DNA of 64,000 bases from Spisula solida. Its lineage: Eukaryota; Mollusca; Bivalvia; Venerida; Mactridae. The stretch lies in the NCBI GenBank assembly GCA_947247005.1, contig OX365949.1, forward strand, positions 1,622,001-1,686,000, in the 5' to 3' direction. How positions within the stretch are numbered: position 1 is the first letter of the stretch; each line of letters starts with the position of its first letter. This document shows, one piece after another, positions 13,501-25,500 of this stretch. The notes beneath the pieces were generated by a model. The model did no database searches and was not told the DNA's origin. It saw only the letters and a list, made by a program, of their open reading frames with translations. Position numbers and translations under genes: made by a program.

Positions 13501-16500
13501 TGGTCGTTCTATAAAGAACTTGTTGCACTTGTCGGACGTATGTACTTATTATAAGCTTGAGAGGACCAACGACCTAACTTTTGGATTTGTGAGTTCGAGA
13601 AATTAAGGTCATGTGCTCTAGTAGCACCTCCAATGCGAAATGAATGTGCTGTATAAACAGATGTATCTAAATTACACCTTTCTACACATTGTTTCAGCAC
13701 ATGTCTAAAGTATCCGGATGATACTGGTCCACCCTCTAAAATTTGAAACAGATGACCACTATTAGCTTCTGTTAGATTAACATATTTGAATAATGCTCTG
13801 ACCGGACATAACCGTTTCGGATTGCATTTGTTTATAGTAATATCCGCTGACTGTCCCTGCGAATGCTTGAAGTGTGTCAATCGTAATGTAGCAGTTTCTA
13901 CCTTTGAAGCCATAAATGTAAAGGAAACATTTTCCCGTTGAAGAACATTAGCTTTGCCTGTTGATGTGGTGCACATCTCTCCTACTCTAAGGAGAGCATA
14001 AAATGCTACTAGATACATGGTTTTGAACAAAAGGCGTACATACAAACAGTCAGATAGTTCAGACAGAGCATTGATCAAGTTGGCCAGCAATGGGATTGTA
14101 AAACCTGCGCGTTTGTCAGAAACTGTTTTCTTGCGTAAACTGTACAAAAGTTTACTAACTATGAATGATTCAGTAGGGTTCGATAATCCGTTAATACGGT
14201 GTATATATGACAGTGCCGATACCATTGAAGTAATGGAAGAAGGCTGTAAACCCTCATCATTACTAACAGCTATGAATTGAGCTAATTTGTGTACTGGAAT
14301 GGGTAGTACTGTCTCTGTATGGTAATGTGTCAAATGAAACTGAATATATCTTTTGAAAGCATTTCGGTAACTATTTCTTGTTGATGGAGCCAAAGATTGC
14401 TGAAGGATGTTAAGCACTGCTTGATTTAGCGAAGCTGTAGTAGTTCGTCTGGTATGTTTTCTGGGACAATGTCCATGTGTGGTGCCAACTTGTGGAACTT
14501 TCTGACCTGTAAACGGGAAAGTAAATCCGGTAAAATGTTCTGGTCCCCAGGGACATGTTCGGCATGTATCAAAATGTTATATTGCATACATGCAATGACT
14601 AGACGCCTGACCAATATCATAATGTCTGAGTCCTTACACGATTGTTTATTGATAATGTGTACTACCGCGTAATTGTCTGAATGTAACACAATGCATCTAT
14701 TTTGTAACATCGGCCCCCATAATTCCATGGCCACTGTAATGGGAAATAACTCTTTGAATGTGATGTTGAAAAGTGCCAGATGACTTGGCCAAACACCGTT
14801 AAACCACTTATTACCTAAAATGGCACCGAAACCAAGAGCACCTGCCGCATCCGTGTGTAAGTGGAGAGAAGGGCTATCTTCCCAACGTTTACTCAGTAGT
14901 AAATTTTTTCCGTTAAAGTGTTTAACAAAGATATGCCATGCCTTGATGTCGCGCCTACCATCTTTATTTAAAGTGATTTGATGTTGTGGTTTCTTAACCT
15001 GTATTGTTAGGTCAATTAGCCTACGTAAAAAACATCTACCCGGTACTACCACTGAGCAGCAAAAATTCAACAGCCCTATCAGCGCTTGTAATTCTTTAAG
15101 TGTAATCTTTCTTCGTCCTAAATGAAAATTAAGTAGGGACTCAAGTTTCTGCAGCTTATCAACGGGTAAACGAGCTTCCATGGTTATTGAATCAAGCTCT
15201 AAACCCATAAATGTAATGATCTGCCTAGCTGATTCTGTTTTCTCATTTTTTATGGGAACCCCCAAAAGTTTGCAAAGATGTAGGAACTGATCAAGGTATT
15301 TCTGGCATTGGTCACGATTTTTGCCAACAAACAGAAAATCATCCAAGATGTGCACTACACTGGGTACCTTAAGCTTAGTTTCTGCAATCCACTGGAGAGC
15401 CGAGCTAAATTTCTCAAATATTGAACATGAGCTAGATGACCCCATGGGTAGGCACGTATCATAATAGAATTCACCCTTAAAACATATCCCCAAAAGATCA
15501 TGATCTGATGGGTGTATTGGGATCAGTCGAAAAGCATTATGTATATCAGTTTTAGAAAAATACGCTCCCTGTCCATAAGTGAGCAGGAGGTGTACTGCAT
15601 CGTCAAAAGAGGCGTAGTGAACTGATGACATGTATGGATCAATATGATCATTAACAGACGTTCCTTTTGGATAGCTTAAATGATGAATGAGCCTAAATTC
15701 CCCTGGGTTTTTCTTGGGTACCAGACCTATGGGACTTATTTGTAACTGATTAAAAGGTCGTGATACAAATGGACCCCTGATTCTATCAGCCTGTATTTCT
15801 GTTGTAAGTTTAGACTTTATTACCTCTGGGTAATCATTACATGATTTTAAGTTAGTACAAGAAGTTGCCTTTCTTGGACCAATATACCCTAATTGAAAAC
15901 CCTCTCTAAAACCCTGTATGAGATACTGCTTATTGTAAAAACCTTTCAAATAGTCAGAAAGAGCATCTACCTTAATAGGAGTTGTAATCTTTGCTCGTTT
16001 ATTTTCTTGCTGACCTGTGGAAGTTATTTTGGGAGGTACTGTGTGTTTCTGCATTTGCTGAAACTGATTGCTCTTTATTATTGGAGTTGCATTGACCCGC
16101 ATGATGTGATCCTCTGCAGAAGCCGCAGACGTGTGGTCTGGTACACCCCTGGGTTTTACACAGACCGCGTCTATTGTATGTCCAGCAGGTGTTTTCAAGG
16201 AATTTGGACGGCCTACGAGTGGCTGAGTTTGTCTGTTTAAAGGACCTGCTGGACCCTGATCGAAAGGACCGATTGTGTTGTGATCCCTGATACGAGTTAT
16301 TCTGATACTGGGACTGGGTAGTTGCCATTACCCAAAACTCTGTATGAAGCCTATCCCATGGAATAGTCTGATGTTCCCTGAAACGCCTGAATTGGGTATC
16401 ATAATATGACCATGCCAACCCTGAGCGACGACGGGCCAAGTCTCTTACTATTTCCCCATACTTCATTAGTTGAGGTGTCTCATGAGGGAAAGCCCCAGAA

Positions 16501-19500
16501 TAGACAGCAACATAACGTATGAATGCTGTTGTCCATGTTTCAATAGAAAGTATCTTTTTAATCTGTGATTGTGGTACCAGACTAAGTTGGTCTCGACCAT
16601 TAAATTGAAATTGAAATTTTTCCTTTTGGTGGAAGTCTAAAGTGGGGAGAAGTAATCCAAAATCTACAAATTTGTTTGAAATAATCTTCCTAGTCAATGA
16701 GTTGGACAATGTCATAGAAATGGGGGTAGACACTGGTTCTACAAATTGAACCGGGTACACACCTGTCAAGTGGTTGGAATGTTCTTTAACCACATTTCTA
16801 GAGAACACCCTAGCTTCATGATCATCCTCACTTTCCTCGCTCTCACTAATATATACCGGCCGTGTGGCTCTATTAACCACTGGCCTTTGTCCATGGCTAT
16901 GTACATGTCTGTGGTGAATATACGTCTCCGGTTCTTCATCAGGATTGTCGTCGTCCGAAGCACTTGCCAAATGTTCAACATTGTTTATAGGCACTGCTGA
17001 GACAGGTCTTGGTAAAAGGCTTCTTCTCTTCCTGCCTTGGGAATGGTCAATACTTAAAGACCTTGCTGGACGAGGGATCCTTGAAACATTAGCGCGCCGT
17101 TTTTGTGGCACTGATTGTTCTGAATTTTGTATCACATCATTCGCTGTGGTACAGCACGACAATCTACAAACACTGGTTGTCGCCGACCGTTTCCTGGATT
17201 TTCTCAACATCTAAAAAAAAATAAAACCATTGAATTAGTACAAATGTAACATAAATATGAGTTAGAGTTCGCCCCGTGTAGGTCATTGACTCATTCCAAA
17301 CTCATGATAACATCAGACCTCTGTCTGGATAAATTGATAACATCAGACCTATGTCTGGATAAATTGATAACATCAGAACTATGTCTGGATAATTGATAAC
17401 ATCAGAACTATGTCTGGATAACGATAACATCAGAACAATGTCTGGATAAATTGATAACATCAGACCTATGTCTGGATAATTGATAACATCAGAACCACGT
17501 CTGGATAATTGATAACATCAGAACTATGTCTGGATAAATTGATAACATCAGAACTATGTCTGGATAAATTGATATCAGAACTATGTCTGGATAAATAGAT
17601 AACCACCTCTGGATAAGTAAATAACATCAGCCCTATGTCTGGATAAAGTGTAACCTCAGACCTATGTCTGGATAAATAGATAACATCGGATCCATGTCCG
17701 GATAATTTGATATCAGAACTATGTCTGGATAAATTGATAACATCAGAACCACCTCTGGATAAGTAAATTACCTCAGCCCTATGTCTGGATAAATTGTTAA
17801 CCTCAGACCTATGTCTGGATAGATTTATAACATCAGACCTATGTCTGGATAAATGATAACTTTCCACCGTTATCAGACCTGTCTGTAAAATTCCTAACAT
17901 CATAACTATGTTTGGATAAAATAATTACATAAGAACTATGTCTGGATAAATTGAATAACGTCAGGTCAAGGTATGGATAGATTGAGAACAACAGAGTTCA
18001 GACTTATGTCTGTGTAAATTGATAACATCAGACCTAACTCTGGATAAATTATAACATATGAACGATGTCTGGATAAATTGATAACATCAGACCTATGTCT
18101 GGATAAATTGATAACACAAGATCTATGTCTAAATAACATGATAACCTCAGACCAATGTGTCGTTAAAACTGTAACATCATGGATAAATGATAACATCATC
18201 AATAGTCTGGATATAAATATACAATATCAGACTGATGTCTGGTTAAAAATTATTAATAACCACAGAACTGTGTCTGGATAAAACGATTACATCATAACTA
18301 TGTCTGGCTTATGATGGTACAATGTCGTTATAAAATTATATAACACCAGAACCATGTCTGGGTAATGACATATACATTACATATCCAAGCCGTGTCTAAA
18401 TAATTATTACGACATACAAATTGTATGTCGTACACCATGTGTTAAAACCCATACTCAGTGTCTGTTATTCTGTATAGCCCATGATAATGATTAGCCATAA
18501 CTTCCATGAATAGCTGTCTGAAAGCATACATTTTATAATAGTTTTTTAGGGCGTAACAGATGCCGAAAGGGGCAAATTCTTTTGTATTACACTGAACCAT
18601 TCAAAGCGCAAGTCCTGTTGTACCGGGACTCACACCTAAAACTGACATAGTTGATATTGCAACTTTTTATTAATATACAACAGGCGCATTATCACATGAC
18701 AGCCTACAATACAGCAATATACCCAAATAAATTAAGATCAGAGTACCTGGCTGGTTGATACAGCCTGCGGTTAATTGTGGATACCACAGCTGCCCGGATA
18801 TTGGTGTACAGCTTGAAGTTGCCTTCTTTAGTGAGGTGGACCCCGTCAGTGGAAATCACTGATTCCTGCACGGCTGGTGACCAGAAGCCCTTAAATTTCC
18901 AGAAGACCACTTGAGGGTTTGGATTGTCTTTGAGTTTTTCACATAAACAGACATTAACTGAGTCTACTCGACGATTATACCAGACAACGTCCACAGGGTA
19001 ACGTGTTCTCCGTGACTCCCGTCTATATAAGATAGGACAAACAATCACTTGTTGGACTCCTTCTCTGTCCACCAATTCTATGGCAAAGTCAATTATCTTC
19101 GCAGCTAAGCTGTCTGGTGACACTTCCTGGTTAAACAGATCGTTCGTACCGACCACCAGAACCACAATATCCGGCTTAAAATCCTGAATGTCTTGTAAAT
19201 TTCTCTTTAACGAGTCGATGCGAGCACCCGGGTATCCAGAGTATTGCACAAGCGGGTTGCTGTTCAAATTTAAATTAAAACTAATGTCCGATTGTTGTCG
19301 AATATAACGCTTCAAGTGGGACACAAAGGAATGGCCAAAAATCTGTATCGTCACCGCCATTAACTGCGGGAATCCGCTCTCACTGAAAACAGCGTCAACA
19401 AAACACGAAATTGTTCAATAACTAAGTCCTTTGATAGAGTGAAAGTTATACGTTAATAATCTTCGTAAGGTACGATTAATGATGGCATAAAAGTTGATAT

Positions 19501-22500
19501 CCAAATCGCACTGTATTTTATAAAAACAATGAAATAAAGCGTTTAAATAAACAACAATATAAGTGACGCTGTTAAAATTTTCTGATCTGAGGATGCCGCG
19601 CCCTGATTGGCCGGCTTCAGTCACCTGATCTAACCATGTACACCGATTGGCTAGCTGCATTCCCGCAACGCTAAAACCCATGCTGAAGAGCGAACGGTGT
19701 ACATGTTAACTAACGGCCCGTAACTTTAACGGCCCTGATATAATAAACCCTGCCATAAATTATTTTATATTCTATAAACTATATTTATCAAGAATATGTT
19801 TGATAGGATCAGTGCGCAGTGGTTAAGCTGACCAATTGCGATTGCAATTTAAGATGGAAACACTAACTATATTTTGTAATGTTTGCACGATTAATAGTCA
19901 AGTATGTCACTCCTTCTTTAATACTTAGCCGGATGTTTGAAGATGATTTGAATCTAAAATTGTGATTAAGCCTTGAAGATTCGAGATATCGAATAATGAG
20001 TGTCATATTGGACAGTGCTTTGAATTATTGTCCAAATATTAGACACTTATTTTGAGATTTGTACGATTCGTTTTTTGTTTTTAAAATTTATGTGTGCAAA
20101 TGCAGGGTTATACAATTGATAGGACTGCTTCCACTTTTATTGTGCCAAATTGAAACATGAAATTAGATTTTCGTAGCAGTATAGTATCAGTTTTTTATGT
20201 TCAGATTTGTGTCAAAGGTTATTGTGGCGTGTACTTGTGGTATTACTCTCCAATCGCCTTGCCAGAATATTCCGTTGCTCTACATGTTTCTATGTGAATT
20301 GTAAAGGTTAAGTGGAAATCAAAGTGCTGTGGGTGTATTGTGGTCTGTGAGTATTCGTATCTGTATGTTCCTATCCGTGTTTTTCTTGCGCTGCTTTTTC
20401 TGCCTCTCCTCTCAGATTTCAATTTACCTTTTGCTCTTTTTTCTTCAGCTGTCCAGTATAAATACCCTTGCCGATATGAAGTTTTGCTGGGAAGTGAACC
20501 TGTGTATATATCTAGTCGTAATTACCCAGCTCCTTACCTCCCGGATATACATTGTACATGGGTGGTGAAACATGTGGACCAAGTAGAAACTCCCGTCAAA
20601 GTTACATTCCTCGACCTGGACCTCGTACCTCCCAGAACTCTGATTAAGGTTTGAATTTGTTTCATGGTCATTGAGCAATTATGTAAATGTGTTGTGTCAT
20701 GGTTGGCTTACCAGTTAATGCACTTGCAATGAGTTTTATACCACTTATACAGATTGTTATGATGGTGACAAATACCCTTTTGTTAGAACGTCATGAGTGA
20801 AATATATACTATTCAAGTACAAATGTATTTGCATTTTATTAAGTCAAGATTTGTTCTATTTTCTGCAGATGGGAGATTTTTATGACAAGTGTACTGACTT
20901 GGTATCTGTAGACGGAAGTGTGAGAGCAGCGGCTAGTGGACCACACCTTGTTTTATCTTACGACAATGCAACATCGTTTATTGGTGCAACAACGTATATG
21001 GAAGCATCTAAGAATATTTACGTGCATTTTGTTACTTGCAAAAGAAAAAGAACTGACAGTTCCAATCCTCGTGGATTTTCTATTAAAATTGAAAGATCAG
21101 GTAGAATCAATTAGTGTACGCCCCACAATCACATATAGGGAGGGTGTATAGTGTTATTTAAGAAATAAACATCTGTTCGCGTATTTTGTCGGTGAATAAA
21201 ATATGAGCACGAGTGATTAATTTTCCGCATCCGAACGAGTGCCTGTGTTTTATTCACCGACAAAATACAAGAACAGAGTTTTTATTTCGATTCTAAATAC
21301 GATAATATCCTGTACTATTTAACTGCGCGTATTCGATTTTGACCCATTTGACATTAAACATAATTTCACCCTGAAATTGAGTGGCTTATTAGCTGGTACA
21401 AATACCTCCCTCGTTAATGAAAACGACCTGCGTAATTTTCTTAAGGAAATAACACATTTTAAGCATTGAAACAATTTGTTAACACGAGTATAGGGTATCT
21501 ATTTCATGAAATGAAAAATATAAATGAATTGATTATCAGAAGTTTTTATGAAACTTTGTTTCGAGAGTTTATTGGAGTTTCTAAAGATAGATGCGTCATA
21601 GCTGTAACACTGGATACTCGTACAACCTGTACTGGTTGAAGTTTTTACTACAAAGTTTACGTTCATTCATTCATAAATATGTCACGTGATATGGGGCGTA
21701 AATGGTAACAGCCAATTCGACTATCATGTTTTATTGCTGTAATAATACATGCCCTGGTTTTCTCTATGCGTATATGGATTAATCCGCAGATCGTGTTAGA
21801 ATCGGGTTTATGTAAATGTGTATGCTTGCGTACATCTGTATGTGTTTTCGTAAGGGATTTCAAATAACTCGGAAAATGTGTTGGGTATTCCAAGCTGTGT
21901 TTCATGCAAAACCCAGGTGACTGGTCTGTAGTTCAAAGGTCATGGTTATACCATTAGGTCAAATGTCAGCAGGACATTGATGGTCGTGTGCGGTTGTAAA
22001 TTGTGCCATTTGTGCATAGAGTTGAAAATAACATTGAAACAGATAATATTAAGTCAGACAGGGAAGGAAGCTATCAACTTAACCAGCCGAACACCAAAAA
22101 AAACATTAAAAACACACAAGGCACATTGCCCTACTGAACCAACCGAGCACAGAAAACATAAAACACATACAAGGCACAATGCCCAACTAAACAAGTAAAT
22201 ATCCGCCCAAGACCAAGCTGGCGAAAAGTACCAAAAGAAGACAACTAGTTATATAGAAGGCGTACATGGTTTATACCTATATTATTGTTCCCCGTTTATC
22301 TATTGGAATGTGTAAGATTGATTTGTGTGCTTTGCCAGTAAGTTCCAATAGTTGTCCCTTTTTCAAATTACCTCACCATGGTGACAGTTACCCACTTTAT
22401 TGTTTACTGTACATTGGTACTTATGTCAGTTTAGCATCAGTTTACCATTGTATGTGTTATGTTTGGAATATTACACGATTTCAGAATGTCCCGGTTGCAA

Positions 22501-25500
22501 GAACCTTTTTTCAACTTGTCATGATATATCAACTAGTGATGATGCTATAACAGTGTGTTCGTCTAACCAATGCGGATATATTTCTAACTTGAATTATATG
22601 GGACAAAGTAGTAAGTATTGTTCATCGGGGCTTGTCTAATTAGTTCAGTAAACAATGGATTACTAATCTAGATGTTTTGGGTTTAAATCTGAGTATACAA
22701 TAAATGTGTGTATATCCAATTGTGACAACAATCCTCCACATTTACTCGTATTTCAAGCAATATGCTGCCACTTGAAATAGATCATGTATAAGTACACTTT
22801 ACGTACATGCACAGTGTCAATTATTGTCAGCATTTGACTTTCAGGATTTTCCTCATAAAGATCGTCAAGTATACTGGCTACTTGTATATGAATATGACTA
22901 AAATTACATGTATTCCTGTTTATAGAAACCACTGAGACCTGTCGTTGGTATGTTTCCACATCGTCTATTCTACAAATAGAATTTATACAGTTTGATGTTC
23001 CAAGTGATGCTAATTGTGAGACGTCTGGTTTAATTCTTTATGGCGAGACCGAACATATCCAAGATACGGATGTCATGAGTACACGCTACACTAATTCCAG
23101 TGAATGGTATCAAATATCTAAGTAAGTGCCTTGTTGTTTACATTAGTTTACTAGGATCCTCATGTATATGATTGATTACAAAATTCGGTTGAGGAACTAG
23201 CTACTGGCAAACGTTTTTGATTGGTTGGTTTTAGTACGTTCTGAAACAGAGTCATTACAAGGCTCAGGTCTTTGTAATTTAGCTTACTTTCTGTCCAGCA
23301 CATTTCTAGATTTTTCAAGATATTGATTTAAGGTGTAGTTTTCGCGTACGTAGTTTGTTAAACGTTAGAGATGTTGCGAACGTCAACGTGTAACGTGTAC
23401 GTGTAAGTCAATACTACTTTTGAGTATTTCGTCATCCAGGTATGTGTAGTTTCTACAAGTAACCGACGTGTGACAGACGAAAATTAGATGTTTCTTTGTC
23501 ACACAGGTATGCGTATGCACGGGAAACCCAATAATTCATCGCCCGTGGTTTCATTGAGTTTATATAAACACTCATTATCGATTCACGAATAAATCATGTT
23601 ACAACTGTCATGTGACGTTACATACACACGTCTTTCGCAAGACAATTGTAATTGCAACGCGTGCGTATACATGTACGGGTAGCTACACGTACACGTAGTC
23701 GTACACGTTTGAATCGCAACCTCTAGACTAGACATGATTTTTACTCACCAGGAAGTATTGAATATACCGCAATGCTTTAGCATCCTATAGAATCTGTTTG
23801 TTGTATATTTGATGCAGATTTTGTAATGCAAGAAGGCCATTGACGGTAATGTATGTAGCTACAGATATTGGACTAGAGTACATATCAGGATCAGGGACAG
23901 GATTCTTGCTGAAATGGAGACATATATTTCCTCCCGAGAGAAACACTCCAGTCTCCCTTCAAACATTAAATGATGGTCAGTATTCTATGAGGTATTGCTT
24001 TCTTTACATGTGGCGGTGTTCTATTTAAATTAGTCCTTTTTTAACCTGATCATTTTGGCGGCTCTCCCTGTCCGACTTGTTTTTAACTTTTTAAAGTTCA
24101 TTGAATTCGTGAAACGGGAATTTAATTAACCTTGTTTTTGGCAAAATTCACCTTGTAAAACCAAATGTGAATAACAAATGTACTTGCTATTATATGTAAA
24201 TGATATGTTAGGTACTTGTTAGTATGGTAAGGTGTATGTTGTATGCTTTAATTACACATTTTTGATGTTCATGGCGCTTAGTGGAACCGTGGTCAGAGAG
24301 GCCTGGATGATGCGTAATTGTGTATGTCGGATTTTCTATGGTTTATTGTGTAGATATGGACATTTACTGTGAGGACTATTCGGAATTCAGGCCATACGAA
24401 TTGTTTGTGGAATATCCATATAAATGTTATTTGTGGTTTGTAAACTACCTGAAGAAGAAAGGTGATGTAAATTGGATGACTACAACAGATCAATGTGAGT
24501 TCGTAAGTATACATTTATCTCATATCATTTACCTCATTTAGCCATAATATGTAACAAACTAGACGTACATGTACTTAGGATATTCGATTGTACTTCATAC
24601 CGCTTATGTCTTTCCTGTACATTGGGCTGTTCTCCATTTTGTGTAGGTGTCGTTCCATGCATTGTAGCGTATTGCCAATCTGATGATATAAACCAATAAA
24701 GGATCGTACAAAAGAATATAGTTTAACTTATTATATAATTAAGACTCAGGCTACCCTTCTCAAGATCTAGATGTTCTGTTTGCCTTATGATGTTGATATT
24801 AATGAGTCAGTATAGTATTGTAATTATCTTTTGTACACTATTTTCTTCAAATGAATATAAATACTATTTTTCATCGTCAAGAGGATATAAAAATGGTCAC
24901 TCCTTTGGCTATTACGTCTGTGATCCTTTAGATGACTAATTCTGATTATAATAGTGTTAGCCATATTGACAGGGCGACCCAATTTTGACTTGTGCTAATG
25001 TATTAGGAATGGATTACAAATGATTATGTACTATGTTGGAAATAAAGAATATATACATTTGTATATTGAAATTCAATTAATTAACAGTTTTCTGGGGAAA
25101 AACATACCTTAATATGTCAAATGTTAGAAACACAGTTTAATTCCAAGAATGGTAACCCGAGAATGGGAACCATAAAAACATTAGATTAGGTCTGCAAAAG
25201 TTTTCTAGGTATGGTTTTAAGACAAGGTAGTTATTATAGCAAGATGTTCTGTTGTAAGAATCTGTATAATAATTAGTTACGTTTGTATCTACTGTTTCAG
25301 TTAGGTGGAAAGCTTGTCGAAGTCGCTAATTCAGTCGAAGAGGAAATTATATTACAAATATTGAGGAAGTATAAATTCAACAATGCATTCATAGGTAAAT
25401 TTTAATTTTGTAATGATTAACTTGATGTTTGTGTTTTCGGTCACAGGTATAATGCGGCCAAGATATGATGGCACAATAACATTGTGTAAACGTCACTGGT

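Larger units (their letters stand above)
11126..19788 (-). mobile_element. Ngaro/PAT-like tyrosine-recombinase retrotransposon, apparently complete
   Basis: An 8.66 kb element in intron 14 of the receptor gene, in the opposite orientation. Reading its own sense (right to left) the layout is: left repeat A1 (19788-19516), SGNH-hydrolase ORF, short-unit minisatellite, gag, RT/RNase H, tyrosine recombinase, a 99-bp repeat block, B1 (11901-11724), A2 (11729-11457), spacer, B2 (11303-11126). The A1...B1A2...B2 arrangement is the split direct repeat structure of Ngaro and PAT elements of the DIRS order. No methyltransferase-like domain is seen, as expected for Ngaro. By eye the two A copies and the two B copies are identical, so insertion was probably recent. 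No target duplication is evident, in line with recombinase-mediated insertion; the junctions share only a TTTAT-like core. Confidence 0.88.

Noticed and set aside
17466..17903. Minus-strand repeat protein (LSRHRSDVIN)
   Set aside because: It is the translation of the roughly 30-bp minisatellite with irregular unit length, so the frame is not kept.
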